Shown: positions 6,526 to 15,295, counted from the first letter of the stretch. The stretch: DNA of 32,532 nt from Lutibacter sp. (GCA_030656195.1 JAUSOJ010000305.1:1-32532); one strand, 5' to 3'. Numbers and translations: made by a program. Notes: a model not told the origin generated them from the letters alone.

Positions 6526-6882
6526 ATGGGAATTATAAAGTTAAAAAATATACGGGTTTACGCCTATCACGGCTGTTTGCTTGAAGAAGGAAAAATTGGT
6601 TCCGATTATCGTGTGGATGTTTCTGTAAATGCAAATTTAAACTTATCGGCACAAAGCGATAACCTTACAGATACGGTAGATTATGTTCATTTAAACAAAA
6701 TTGTGAAACAGGAAATGGCCATCCGTTCCAAATTGTTGGAAACGGTGGTGAAACGCATTTTGGACCGGATTTTTTTGGAAATTCCTTTGGTTGAAGAAGC
6801 TGTTGTTGCCGTTTCAAAAATAAATCCGCCCATTGGAGGCAATGTGGCGATGGTGACCGTTGAGATGCGTAAAGTGAAATAG
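6526..6882 (+). CDS. folB: Dihydroneopterin aldolase
   Basis: Converts 7,8-dihydroneopterin to 6-hydroxymethyl-dihydropterin plus glycolaldehyde in folate synthesis. At 118 residues it has the usual family length. The opening IKLKNIRVYAYHGCLLEE holds the conserved YxxHG and the active-site Glu region. AVVAVSKINPPIGG near residue 100 carries the conserved Lys and the Pro-rich turn. It stands alone on the plus strand, divergent from glnS, between two copies of the two-hairpin element (A and B). The start is supported by a promoter box 17 bases upstream. Confidence 0.93.
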   Translation: MGIIKLKNIRVYAYHGCLLEEGKIGSDYRVDVSVNANLNLSAQSDNLTDTVDYVHLNKIVKQEMAIRSKLLETVVKRILDRIFLEIPLVEEAVVAVSKINPPIGGNVAMVTVEMRKVK

Positions 6883-6915
6883 TTGGAAGCAATATTCGTA
6901 AATCAAAAATCGTAA

Positions 6916-6933
6916 TCCCGATAGCTATCGGGA
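6916..6933. repeat. Perfect 18-bp palindrome
   Basis: TCCCGATAGCTATCGGGA is its own reverse complement. It lies 33 bases after the folB stop and next to two-hairpin element copy B. It could act as a weak terminator or as a REP-like unit. Confidence 0.8.
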
Positions 6934-6947
6934 CGTAAATCATTTTA

Positions 6948-7042
6948 CGTTAGCAATTGCAGCGGCATCCTTTTTTATAGCGAAGCGAAAAAAAGATATA
7001 GCGGAAAGTGCGACCCGCCAGCCGGCGGGGAACGTCCAAAAA
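6948..7042 (-). repeat. Two-hairpin dispersed element, copy B
   Basis: Read on the minus strand: TTTTTTGGACGTT box; stem 1 CCCCGCC-GGC-TGGCGGG; GTCGCACTTTCCGC box; a TCGCTTCGCTAT-type second hairpin flanked by T and A runs; then CCGCTGCAATTGCTAACG. Same layout as copies A and C. Confidence 0.78.
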
Positions 7043-7142
7043 ATAATTAAAAGATAAAGACTTAAAGACCAAAGTTATAGCAAACAATTGCATAAATTCA
7101 ACAAATCCGCAGTTAAACGATTATACAATTAAAAAAAAATTG

Positions 7143-7150
7143 TAAATTTG
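7143..7150 (+). promoter_or_regulatory. -7 box (TAAATTTG) of the tRNA-Cys gene
   Basis: Matches TAnnTTTG and ends 12 bases before the tRNA 5' end. Confidence 0.5.
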
Positions 7151-7162
7151 CAATCCGATAAT

Positions 7163-7233
7163 GGCGTTTTGGCCGAGTGGCTAGGCAGAGGTCTGCAAAA
7201 CCTCGTACAGCGGTTCGAATCCGCTAGACGCCT
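7163..7233 (+). tRNA. tRNA-Cys (anticodon GCA)
   Basis: A full cloverleaf can be drawn by eye. The acceptor GGCGTTT pairs with AGACGCC. The D arm is GCC-GGC. The anticodon arm GAGGT/ACCTC has loop CTGCAAA (GCA). The T arm AGCGG-TTCGAAT-CCGCT is standard. The discriminator base is U, as expected for tRNA-Cys. Length is 71 nt without an encoded CCA. A hairpin terminator follows directly. Confidence 0.96.
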
Positions 7234-7236
7234 CAT

Positions 7237-7270
7237 CAAAAACCCGAGCTAACCGCTTGGGTTTTTTGTT
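7237..7270 (+). terminator. Terminator after tRNA-Cys
   Basis: The stem AAAACCCGAGC pairs with GCTTGGGTTTT (one G-T pair), followed by a T-rich tail. Confidence 0.88.
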
Positions 7271-7282
7271 TTCTTTAACACC

Positions 7283-7310
7283 TTGTTAAAAATAAATTCT
7301 TGTATATTTG
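7283..7310 (+). promoter_or_regulatory. Promoter TTG-N17-TATATTTG for the MBL-fold gene
   Basis: TTG at 7283-7285 and TATATTTG at 7303-7310, 16 bases before the ATG at 7327. It overlaps the 5' part of the longer track ORF, which argues for the shorter CDS. Confidence 0.65.
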
Positions 7311-7326
7311 TGTTAAAGTTTTATTT

Positions 7327-8187
7327 ATGAAAATTTACCCCATTGAAACAGGGAACTTTAAACTGGATGGCGGCGCCATGTTTGGCGTAGTTCCAAAAGT
7401 AATTTGGCAACGCACAAACCCCGCAGATGAAAATAACTTAATTGATATGGCGTTGCGCTGTTTGTTGATTGAAGACGGTGACCGCCTTATTTTAATCGAC
7501 AACGGCACCGGAAACAAACAATCAGAAAAGTTTTTTAGCTACTATTATTTCTTCGGAGGCTTTTCGCTTGACGCCTCTTTGGCAAAATATGGTTTTCACA
7601 GAGACGATATTACCGATGTTTTTTTAACCCATTTGCATTTTGACCATTGCGGCGGAAGCATTCAGTGGAATAAAGACCGCACCGGCTATGAACCAGCGTT
7701 TAAAAACGCCAAATTTTGGAGCAATAAAAACCATTGGAAATGGGCGGTTGAACCAAATCCGAGAGAAAAAGCCTCGTTTTTGACAGAAAACATCAATCCA
7801 ATCCAAGAGAGCGGACAACTGAATTTAGTGGATTTGCCAACCGGTGATTTTGCCAAAAACACGCCGCTTGGTTTCGATATTTTATTTGCAAACGGACATA
7901 CCGATAAACTGATGATTCCCCACATTCAATATCAGGGTAAAACCATTGTCTTTGTATCGGATTTGTTGCCGACCGTTGGGCATATTCCTTTGCCGTACGT
8001 GATGGGCTATGACACGCGTCCGCTTTTGACCATGGAAGAAAAAGAGAAGTTCTTAAACATTGCTGCCGACAATAATTATTTTTTGTTCTTTGAGCATGAT
8101 GCCACCAATGAACTTTGTACCATAAAACACACCGAAAAAGGCGTGCGATTAAATCAAACTTATACATTTAACGAAGTATTTAATTAA
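7327..8187 (+). CDS. MBL-fold metallo-hydrolase
   Basis: A metallo-beta-lactamase-fold hydrolase of 286 residues. The zinc-binding signature THLHFDHCGG is present (HxHxDH), followed by GHTDKLMIPH and SDLLPTVGHIP, which supply the later His and Asp ligands. The overall pattern resembles the lactonase-like branch, but the substrate cannot be read from the sequence. The track begins at 7300 (TTG codon). I choose the ATG at 7327 (MKIYPIETGNF) because a promoter box overlaps the extension. It is followed 14 bases later by the S8 peptidase gene, so the two are probably co-transcribed. No signal peptide is evident, so the protein is probably cytoplasmic. Confidence 0.88.
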   Translation: MKIYPIETGNFKLDGGAMFGVVPKVIWQRTNPADENNLIDMALRCLLIEDGDRLILIDNGTGNKQSEKFFSYYYFFGGFSLDASLAKYGFHRDDITDVFLTHLHFDHCGGSIQWNKDRTGYEPAFKNAKFWSNKNHWKWAVEPNPREKASFLTENINPIQESGQLNLVDLPTGDFAKNTPLGFDILFANGHTDKLMIPHIQYQGKTIVFVSDLLPTVGHIPLPYVMGYDTRPLLTMEEKEKFLNIAADNNYFLFFEHDATNELCTIKHTEKGVRLNQTYTFNEVFN

Positions 8188-8201
8188 CACAAAACAAAAG
8201 A

Positions 8202-9845
8202 ATGAGAATATTTAAATCGATGTTTGTTGTTGCGTTGGCAACAATTTCATTAGCAAGTTGCGGTTCTGTAAAATCTATCGCTGACAAACCAGTTCCGACC
8301 ATGGAAACCACTATTTCCATGCCACAAAAGAAAGGCGCCATTGGCGAAGAACAATTCAACCATTGGGCACATGCCGATTTGGTGGCGGATACCATTCCCG
8401 GAATGAGCCTGGACAAAGCCTATAAATTTTTAGAGGGAAAAAAAGGCGTAACAGTTATTGTTGCCGTAATTGACTCTGGAATTGACATTGAGCACGAAGA
8501 TTTAAAAGACGTTCTTTGGATCAATACCAAAGAAATTCCTGGAAATGGCATTGACGATGACAATAATGGTTATGTGGATGATATTTACGGATGGAATTAT
8601 TTAGGAGGAAACGGTGATGCCGCTCCAGAACAATTGGAAATCACACGTATTGTAGCCAAATTAAATCCGCGTTTTGAAGGTAAAAAATTGGAAGACATCA
8701 GTGAAGCCGACAAAGCCGACTTTAAAAAATACCAGGAATATGTGGAAGAGTTTAAAACGGCTTCCTCAAGACATTTCCAAACCTTGACCCGTATGGAGCA
8801 AATAGCCGATAATTTTGCGGCAGTTAAGAAATACTTGGGCAAACAAGCCATTACCTTGGAAGATTTACAGGGAATAAACACGGATGACCAAACATTAAAA
8901 GCACAAGTTGGCGATTTGATTGGTTTATTTGGCAGAGGTTTGGATGAAGATGCCTATTTGGACTATTATGAAACTCAAAAGAAAAATAAAAACTACGATT
9001 TTAATTTTGACGGACGCGCCATTGTTGGCGACAATCCGGAAGATTTTAACGACAGAAATTACGGAAACGGGTTTGTGATCGGTTCAAAAGAGGAAGAATC
9101 TCACGGAACACATGTGGCCGGAATTATTTTAGCTTCAAGAAATAACAATAAAGGATTGCAAGGGGTTGCCCACAACGCAAAATTAATGTCTGTTCGGGCG
9201 GTGCCAGATGGTGATGAACGCGATAAAGATGTTGCGTTGGCAATTAGATATGCCGTAGACAATGGCGCAAAAGTAATCAACATGAGTTTTGGAAAAAGCT
9301 TTTCACCGAACAAAGAATGGGTTTTTGACGCTATAAAATACGCCGAAAAGCATGATGTTTTGTTGGTGCACGCTGCCGGAAACGACAATAAAAATATTGA
9401 TGTAAAAGACAATTTTCCAAATGATTCTGAAGATAAAGTAACCGAATTTTCAGACAATGTACTTACCATTGGGGCTTTGAGTGCCAATTTTAACGAAAAT
9501 TTGCTGGCTTCATTTTCCAATTACGGCAAACTAAATGTTGATGTTTTTGCGCCTGGAGTGCAAATTTATTCAACAGTGCCAAAAGATGAATATGCAAAAT
9601 TTAGCGGTACTTCTATGGCTTCGCCTGAAGTTGCCGGTATTGCAACATTAATTCGTTCTTATTATCCACAATTGTCCGCAAGTCAGGTAAAACACATTAT
9701 CATGAATTCAGGTGTTAAAGTAAATTTACAAGTACTTGTTCCTGGACAAAAAGGTGATAAAGCGCCGTTTTCAAGCTTGTCAAAAGCAGGAAGTATCGCA
9801 AATGCTTACAACGCCTTGTTATTGGCCGATAAAATGGTGAATTAA
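8202..9845 (+). CDS. S8 (subtilisin-family) serine peptidase, lipoprotein
   Basis: A 547-residue subtilase with a lipoprotein signal (lipobox LASC, Cys20), so it should be membrane-anchored on the envelope. The catalytic triad is visible: Asp91 in AVIDSGIDIEHED, His301 in SHGTHVAGI and Ser471 in SGTSMASPEVAGI, with the oxyanion Asn394 in AAGNDN. About 210 residues separate Asp and His, far more than the few tens usual in subtilisins. This insert is charged and helical in character (LEDISEADKADFKKYQEY). The gene follows the MBL-fold gene by 14 bases and ends at a strong terminator. The insert may shape substrate access; that is inference. Confidence 0.94.
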   Translation: MRIFKSMFVVALATISLASCGSVKSIADKPVPTMETTISMPQKKGAIGEEQFNHWAHADLVADTIPGMSLDKAYKFLEGKKGVTVIVAVIDSGIDIEHEDLKDVLWINTKEIPGNGIDDDNNGYVDDIYGWNYLGGNGDAAPEQLEITRIVAKLNPRFEGKKLEDISEADKADFKKYQEYVEEFKTASSRHFQTLTRMEQIADNFAAVKKYLGKQAITLEDLQGINTDDQTLKAQVGDLIGLFGRGLDEDAYLDYYETQKKNKNYDFNFDGRAIVGDNPEDFNDRNYGNGFVIGSKEEESHGTHVAGIILASRNNNKGLQGVAHNAKLMSVRAVPDGDERDKDVALAIRYAVDNGAKVINMSFGKSFSPNKEWVFDAIKYAEKHDVLLVHAAGNDNKNIDVKDNFPNDSEDKVTEFSDNVLTIGALSANFNENLLASFSNYGKLNVDVFAPGVQIYSTVPKDEYAKFSGTSMASPEVAGIATLIRSYYPQLSASQVKHIIMNSGVKVNLQVLVPGQKGDKAPFSSLSKAGSIANAYNALLLADKMVN

Positions 9846-9870
9846 AACCAAAAATTATAATTTATTGTTA

Positions 9871-9901
9871 AAAAAACGCACGGTTCGCCGTGTGTTTTTT
9901 T
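9871..9901 (+). terminator. Terminator after the S8 peptidase gene
   Basis: AAAAAACGCACGG-TTCG-CCGTGTGTTTTTTT: a GC stem on a UUCG tetraloop with a T tail, 26 bases after the stop. Confidence 0.93.
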
Positions 9902-9947
9902 GTTTTATAAAGTAATGTTTATATTGCGGCAAATAAACAAATCCCTT

Positions 9948-11288
9948 ATGAATAGATTTTTTGTAGTACTTTTTACAATTATTTCAACCGCAGTTTTTGC
10001 GCAAAATAACACTTCTTACTGGCAGCAACATGCCGATTACAAAATGGTTGTGGATATTGATGCAGAAAATTATCAGTATAAAGGAACACAGGAATTGATA
10101 TATACCAACAATTCTCCCGACGAATTAAATTTCGTTTTTTATCATTTGTATTTCAACGCTTTTCAGCCAAACAGTGAAATGGATGCCCGATTACAGGCTG
10201 TTCCAGATCCGGATAAAAGAATGGTAAACAATATTGGCACCAAAGAAAATCCGGTTTATGAAAGCAGAATCGCCAAATTGAAACCCAATGAAATTGGCTA
10301 TTTAAAAGTATTGTCGTTAAAACAAAACGGAAAAGACGTAACATTCAGTATCGACGGAACCGTGTTAAAAGTGACTTTAAATGAAGCAATTCAACCGGGA
10401 GAGAAAGTAAAATTTGACATGACTTTTGAAGGTCAGGTGCCTGTTCATATTCGCAGGGCCGGCAGAAACAGTGTGGATGGCGTGGCACTTTCCATGGCGC
10501 AATGGTATCCGAAAATGGCGGAATACGATTTTGAAGGCTGGCACGCAGATGCTTATATTGCCCGTGAATTTCACGGAGTTTGGGCAAATTTTGACGTGAC
10601 GCTTCATATTGATAAAACCTATACCGTTGGCGGAACAGGATATTTGCAAAATCCGCAGGAAGTTGGCCATGGCTATGAAGATAAAACCAAGGCACTGAAG
10701 CTTCCGAAGGGAAAAAAACTGAAATGGCATTTTGTGGCGCCAAATGTGCACGATTTTACCTGGGCAGCCGATCCAAATTATGTGCACGATATTTTAAAAA
10801 CGGCCAATGGAACAGAACTTCACTTCATTTATAAGAAAGACAAAAAATATGCAAAAGCCTGGAAAGCAGTTCAGCCTTTAACAGAAAAAGCATTGCAGTA
10901 TTTCAATGAAAATATTGGAGAATATCCTTGGAAACAGTATTCCGTAATTCAAGGCGGCGATGGCGGTATGGAATATGCCATGTGCACTTTAATTGAGGGC
11001 GGAGAAACCTTAAATGACATAGTTGGAACCGTTTTTCACGAATTGGCGCATAGCTGGTTTCAACAAATTTTGGCAACCAATGAAAGCAAACATTCTTGGA
11101 TGGATGAAGGTTTTACTTCGTATGTTTCAACAATGGCTTCCAGCTTAATTTTAGAAGGCGGTGACGGAAAACCAAATGCAAAAGGTTACAAAAACTATTT
11201 TTATGCGGTGAAAAATAATATTGAAGAACCATTAACCACCCACGCCGACCGATTTAATACCAATGCCGCTTTTGGTATTGGAAGCTAA
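9948..11288 (+). CDS. M1-family zinc metallopeptidase, N-terminal part (interrupted by in-frame TAA)
   Basis: Residues 1-446 of a gluzincin aminopeptidase-like protein. The start is the ATG at 9948 (MNRFFVVLFTIISTAVFAQ), which gives a clear signal peptide; the track's earlier start lacks support. The active site is complete: GGMEYA (the GxMEN-like exopeptidase region), HELAH at 364-368 and Glu387 in WMDEGF, giving HExxH-18-E. The frame then hits TAA at 11286-11288 after AAFGIGS. The same frame continues for another 169 codons with normal family sequence, so a single substitution in what was probably a Tyr codon splits the gene. A truncated protein would keep the zinc site but lose the C-terminal helical part, so it is probably inactive or unstable. 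A sequencing error is also possible. Confidence 0.85.
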   Translation: MNRFFVVLFTIISTAVFAQNNTSYWQQHADYKMVVDIDAENYQYKGTQELIYTNNSPDELNFVFYHLYFNAFQPNSEMDARLQAVPDPDKRMVNNIGTKENPVYESRIAKLKPNEIGYLKVLSLKQNGKDVTFSIDGTVLKVTLNEAIQPGEKVKFDMTFEGQVPVHIRRAGRNSVDGVALSMAQWYPKMAEYDFEGWHADAYIAREFHGVWANFDVTLHIDKTYTVGGTGYLQNPQEVGHGYEDKTKALKLPKGKKLKWHFVAPNVHDFTWAADPNYVHDILKTANGTELHFIYKKDKKYAKAWKAVQPLTEKALQYFNENIGEYPWKQYSVIQGGDGGMEYAMCTLIEGGETLNDIVGTVFHELAHSWFQQILATNESKHSWMDEGFTSYVSTMASSLILEGGDGKPNAKGYKNYFYAVKNNIEEPLTTHADRFNTNAAFGIGS

Positions 11289-11795
11289 ACCAAAGGCAGT
11301 ATGTTTCTGTCGCAGCTGAATTATATCATCGGAGAAGAAAATGTGCAAAAAACCATTAAAAAATATTTTGAAGATTTTAAATTCAAACATCCAACACCCA
11401 ATGATTTTAAACGAACTGCCGAGAAAATTTCGGGAATTCAATTGGATTGGTTTTTGAATGAATGGACGCAAACCTTGCATACCATTGATTACGCGGTTGC
11501 GAAAGTTGAGGGAACTTCGGTTACGTTGGCACGAGTTGGGCAAATACCGATGCCTATTGATGTTTCAGTCACTTATGTTGATGGCAGCACAGAAAATTTT
11601 TACATTCCTTTAAATATGATGCGCGGCGAAAAAACCACCGATGCAACATTAATTAAAAATTGGGCCTGGGCACATCCAACTTATACTTTCTCAACTTCAA
11701 AAGAAGTGAAAAAAGTTGAAATTGATCCTTCACAATTGATGGCTGATATTGAAAGAGGGAATAATGTGTTTGAAAAACAAGAAGCCAAAAACTAA
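11289..11795 (+). pseudogene. M1 metallopeptidase, C-terminal part after the in-frame stop
   Basis: Same reading frame as the N-terminal part, directly after the TAA, beginning TKGSMFLSQLNYIIGEENVQ. This matches the helical C-terminal region of M1 peptidases (KGSMFLSQL is a typical family stretch; FKRTAEKISGIQLDWFLNEW follows). The track lists it from the internal ATG at 11301, but no separate promoter or ribosome site is seen and it carries no catalytic residues. It would be made only by readthrough or reinitiation. Added to the first part, the total is about 616 residues, a normal size for flavobacterial M1 enzymes. Confidence 0.82.
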
Positions 11796-11861
11796 AAATT
11801 TCGAAATTTGATTTTTTTAAAATGACCGATTACTTTAAAATGAAAGGATTTAAATCTGAAT

Positions 11862-12707
11862 TTACGGGTTGTGCTTTTTAATTTCAACAATGGTTGATGG
11901 TAGATAAAATCCTTTTTGCAAGAGGTTTTGAACAACTTTATTTATTACAACCGACCTGATACTGTTGTGATATGTTTTTGACGAACTTTTAAAAGTATCT
12001 ATCCAAAATAAAATTTTAAAGTTTATGGTGCTGGCCGTTAACTCGTCAATAAGCACGGTTGTTTTTTTATTTTTAGTGTTCAATACGTCACTAATTTCAG
12101 AAACAGAATCTGAAATAATTTTTAAGGCTTCAGCAATGTTGCTGTTATAATCAAGGCCAATAATAAATTCATAGCGTAAAAAACCATCAATGGTATAATT
12201 GATAAGCGGATTTTTCAGGATTTGGCCATTTGGAATAAACACGTCTTTGCCGTCGGGTGTTTTTACAAGTGTTTCCCTCAAATTCAACTCCTGTACGTAA
12301 CCCAAAATAGTGCCTGATTCAATAAGGTCTTTCATCCTAAACGGACTTTTAAATGCAAGTATGATACCTGCTAAAAAATTTTCACCGATATCTTTAAAAG
12401 CAAAACCAATTATAAAAGTAAGAATTCCTGCTCCTGCCAATATTTGCGTTGTAAAGTTTTTAAAACCCAATAAATTGAGCGCCATCACAATAACAATTAA
12501 CCTGATGATTATTGAGGTAACTTGTGAAATAAAATCGGCGGATAAGGTATTGGTTAATTTTGGTTTAATTTTTTTCTGGATCAAATTTTTAAAACCACTG
12601 GAAATTAAAAAACCTATTGTTAAAATAACGATTGCAATTGAAATAGCTGGAAGTTTATCTAGGAAACTATTGTAAAGATCCAAAAAATAGTCTGTGAATT
12701 TATTCAT
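11862..12707 (-). CDS. Small-conductance mechanosensitive channel (MscS family)
   Basis: A 281-residue inner-membrane channel that releases solutes on hypo-osmotic shock. Three hydrophobic segments lie near residues 19-38, 64-84 and 88-115. The last is the pore helix (GAGILTFIIGFAFKDIGENF), followed by the beta domain with KTPDGKDVFIPNGQILKNPL, a hallmark of MscS. The size matches compact MscS proteins with no extra N-terminal domain. It lies downstream of alr on the same strand with a 149-base gap and converges on the M1 peptidase gene 66 bases away. Confidence 0.92.
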   Translation of the reverse strand: MNKFTDYFLDLYNSFLDKLPAISIAIVILTIGFLISSGFKNLIQKKIKPKLTNTLSADFISQVTSIIIRLIVIVMALNLLGFKNFTTQILAGAGILTFIIGFAFKDIGENFLAGIILAFKSPFRMKDLIESGTILGYVQELNLRETLVKTPDGKDVFIPNGQILKNPLINYTIDGFLRYEFIIGLDYNSNIAEALKIISDSVSEISDVLNTKNKKTTVLIDELTASTINFKILFWIDTFKSSSKTYHNSIRSVVINKVVQNLLQKGFYLPSTIVEIKKHNP

Positions 12708-12856
12708 TACAGTTTATTTAAGGATTGTTTTATGATGTCCATTATTTTTCAAAATTAAATAAAAGCTAAGGATTACTTATAAAGGTACTAATTATTCGTT
12801 AATAAATTAAATGTAAAACTGATTTTTAGAAAGCATTAATTAAGAAGTAACTTATT

Positions 12857-14014
12857 TCAATCAACAATTAATCTGGGTAAATTTTCAGGTAATCTTGTAA
12901 GCAATTCATAATTTACCTGCTCGCTAAATTCGCTAAACGACGAAACGCTTATTTCCAAGTCGCCTTGTTTGCCTATCAAAACAACTTCATCGCCTTTTTC
13001 AACCGAATTAACTTGGGTAACATCAACCGTAATCATATTCATATTTACGGTTCCAACAACGCTAACACGTTGTCCGTTGATCAGCACAATGCCCTGATTG
13101 CTTAAATTACGGCTAAAACCGTGAGCGTAACCAACAGGAATTATGGCTATTTTTAAATCGGAATTGGCAAGATAGGACGTGCCGTAGCCAACAAATTCGC
13201 CCGTTTTTACTTTCTTCACATCCATCACGTGGCTTTTCCAGGAAATCAGGCGTTTCAACGGATTTTGAGTCACTTTCTTTTTGGTTAAATACTCAATCAA
13301 AATTTCTTTGTTGGGAAAAAATCCATACTGAATAATGCCTAACCGCACCATGTCCATTTGAAATTTAGGATAGCGCAAAGCGGCGGCCGAACAAGCCGTA
13401 TGTTTTTGTTCGGGCGTTAGACCAGCGGCAGCTACTTTTTTCAGCACTTTTTGGAAAACCTGTTGCTGTTTGTGAATCCGATAATAATTGGCAATGCTTT
13501 CCGCTCCTGCAAAATGGGTGCAAAGTCCTTTAAAAAAAAGGTAATCACTATTGTTTTTCAGCAATTTCAACACTACCGGAAGTTGGTCCATCGCAAATCC
13601 GGTTCTGTTCATTCCGGTTTCCACTTCAATGTGAATTTTGGCCGTTTTACCAAGTCTTTTAGCTGTTTCAAGCGCTTTTTCTAGTCGGTCAGGTTCAAAA
13701 ACATAAAATTCAATATTGTTTTCAATGGCCCATTCCAGCTGCTCATTGTTGATGAGTCCCATAATCATCACCGTGCTGTTTTTAGTGCTTGCATTATGTA
13801 CACGCAAAGCTTCATCGGCACTAAATACCGAAAAATGATTGATGCCGCAATTTTCCGCCAGCGGAACAAACACTTCAAGTCCGTGCCCATAAGCATTGCC
13901 TTTGACCACCGAAGATATTTGTACGCCGTTTCCAATGTAATTTTTTAAAAACTGAAGGTTGTGCTCCAGTGCCGATTTGCTGATTTCTATGTGTGAGGTG
14001 TGAAGGGATTTCAT
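12857..14014 (-). CDS. alr: Alanine racemase
   Basis: A PLP enzyme that makes D-alanine for peptidoglycan. The 385-residue length is typical. The PLP lysine is Lys38 in SVVKGNAYGHG, and the catalytic Tyr277 lies in FVGYGTSYLA. The C-terminal beta domain carries VSVVGTVNMNMITVDVT and DEVVLIGKQGD. The start overlaps the stop of the upstream amidohydrolase by 4 bases (ATGA), implying translational coupling. The pair shares a promoter box at 15296-15303. No truncation or missing key residue was seen. Confidence 0.96.
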   Translation of the reverse strand: MKSLHTSHIEISKSALEHNLQFLKNYIGNGVQISSVVKGNAYGHGLEVFVPLAENCGINHFSVFSADEALRVHNASTKNSTVMIMGLINNEQLEWAIENNIEFYVFEPDRLEKALETAKRLGKTAKIHIEVETGMNRTGFAMDQLPVVLKLLKNNSDYLFFKGLCTHFAGAESIANYYRIHKQQQVFQKVLKKVAAAGLTPEQKHTACSAAALRYPKFQMDMVRLGIIQYGFFPNKEILIEYLTKKKVTQNPLKRLISWKSHVMDVKKVKTGEFVGYGTSYLANSDLKIAIIPVGYAHGFSRNLSNQGIVLINGQRVSVVGTVNMNMITVDVTQVNSVEKGDEVVLIGKQGDLEISVSSFSEFSEQVNYELLTRLPENLPRLIVD

Positions 14015-15165
14015 GATAAAATACGTAAGCTTATTTTGTGAAACAATTGCATGGCGACAGGTAAAATGTCATCCGGAAAATCATAATCGGGATTGTGCAG
14101 TGACGGACTTTTTTCACCCGATCCAATGCCAAACATGGCGCCTTTAAAATGTTGCGTAAACAGGCCAAAATCTTCTCCCCATTTAAAAGGAAATTTTCTT
14201 TCATAAATGTCAAAATCCAAATTTGTTGCAGATTCTTTAATAATTTCAACTGCTTTATCAGCATTTTGGTTTGCGTAAAATTCTTGTGTCCACGAACAGG
14301 TGATGGGCATTTGATGATTTTCAGCTGCTTTTTCAACACAATTTATGATATCGGCGGTTAATTTTTCCATAGTTTCTTCATTCCAGGTGCGAATGGTAAG
14401 TCGTATTTCTCCATAACCTGCTGAAATTCCGTATGCAATTTCACCCATTTCAATATGAATTGGCGTAATTAAGGTAAAATCGTTTCGGTTTGGATCATTG
14501 TTGGAAAATTTCGCCGATTCCTGTAAAATTTCTGCAATGGCAAGCGCCGGATTCAAGCCGTTTTCCGGCTCTGCGGCGTGTGCGGTTTTCCCGTTTATTT
14601 TAATGATGATGCTTTTTACGGCGGCGGTAAACGAATTGTTTTTCACCACAATTTGGTTTAAAGGATAGGCAGGCAGGTTGTGAAAAGCAAAAATATAATC
14701 GGGTCTTAATGTTTCAAATTTTGGGTCGGCAAACACTGCTTTTGCACCTTCGCCGTCTTCTTCCGCAGGTTGAAACAGTAAAAATACTTTCCCGGTTTTT
14801 GGTTTTTGTTCAGATAAAATCCTGGCCAATCCCAATAAAACAGTTGTGTGCCCATCGTGTCCGCATTTATGGGAAACGCCATCGATTGTTGATTTATGCG
14901 AAAACGTGTTGATTTCCTGTATTGGCAAAGCATCCAATTCTGCCCTAAACATGACCGATTTCCCTGGTTTTTTGCTGTCAAACACAGCCACAATACCAGT
15001 TACTCCAATGTTTTCTATGACTTGGGTTGGCGTGCAGGTTTTTAAAAAGTTGGCAACGCTTTTGGCAGTGTTGTATTCTTTCCCCGAAACTTCAGGATTG
15101 GCGTGCAGCATTTTACGAAATGTAACGAGTTCTTTTATTAATTCATTATTGAATATTGGTTCCAT
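14011..15165 (-). CDS. M20-family amidohydrolase (N-acyl-amino-acid hydrolase type)
   Basis: A 384-residue metallo-amidohydrolase of the M20D branch, whose members cleave N-acyl amino acids or related amides. The metal-binding signature is SHKCGHDGHTTV (Cys101, His103), with FQPAEEDGEG supplying the next acidic ligands and GSGEKSPSLHNPDYDFPDD the C-terminal His region. An internal dimerisation or lid domain lies near residues 180-295. No signal peptide is present, so it is cytoplasmic. It is the first gene of a two-gene operon with alr. The pairing suggests a link to amino-acid or peptidoglycan precursor recycling, but the substrate cannot be told from the sequence. Confidence 0.92.
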   Translation of the reverse strand: MEPIFNNELIKELVTFRKMLHANPEVSGKEYNTAKSVANFLKTCTPTQVIENIGVTGIVAVFDSKKPGKSVMFRAELDALPIQEINTFSHKSTIDGVSHKCGHDGHTTVLLGLARILSEQKPKTGKVFLLFQPAEEDGEGAKAVFADPKFETLRPDYIFAFHNLPAYPLNQIVVKNNSFTAAVKSIIIKINGKTAHAAEPENGLNPALAIAEILQESAKFSNNDPNRNDFTLITPIHIEMGEIAYGISAGYGEIRLTIRTWNEETMEKLTADIINCVEKAAENHQMPITCSWTQEFYANQNADKAVEIIKESATNLDFDIYERKFPFKWGEDFGLFTQHFKGAMFGIGSGEKSPSLHNPDYDFPDDILPVAMQLFHKISLRILS

Positions 15166-15295
15166 TTGTATTATTTTTTAGGTCAAACATTTCTCTTTTC
15201 ATATTGAATAAAACTTCAGATGGATGATTGAAAACTAGGAATAAAATTATTGCAGAAATCAAAAAGTCTAAAAAGGAAGATTTATCGGCTTAAAG

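Noticed and set aside
7163-7270. Integration site at tRNA-Cys
   Set aside because: Only one copy of the tRNA 3' end exists in the window and ordinary chromosomal genes follow.
10377-10787. Overlapping minus-strand ORFs of 132-136 residues inside the M1 gene
   Set aside because: Shadow frames of a well-conserved plus-strand peptidase; no recognisable motif and no start signal.
11289-11795. Independent gene from the ATG at 11301
   Set aside because: It continues the M1 frame directly after the TAA, matches the missing C-terminal region, and has no promoter or catalytic residues of its own.
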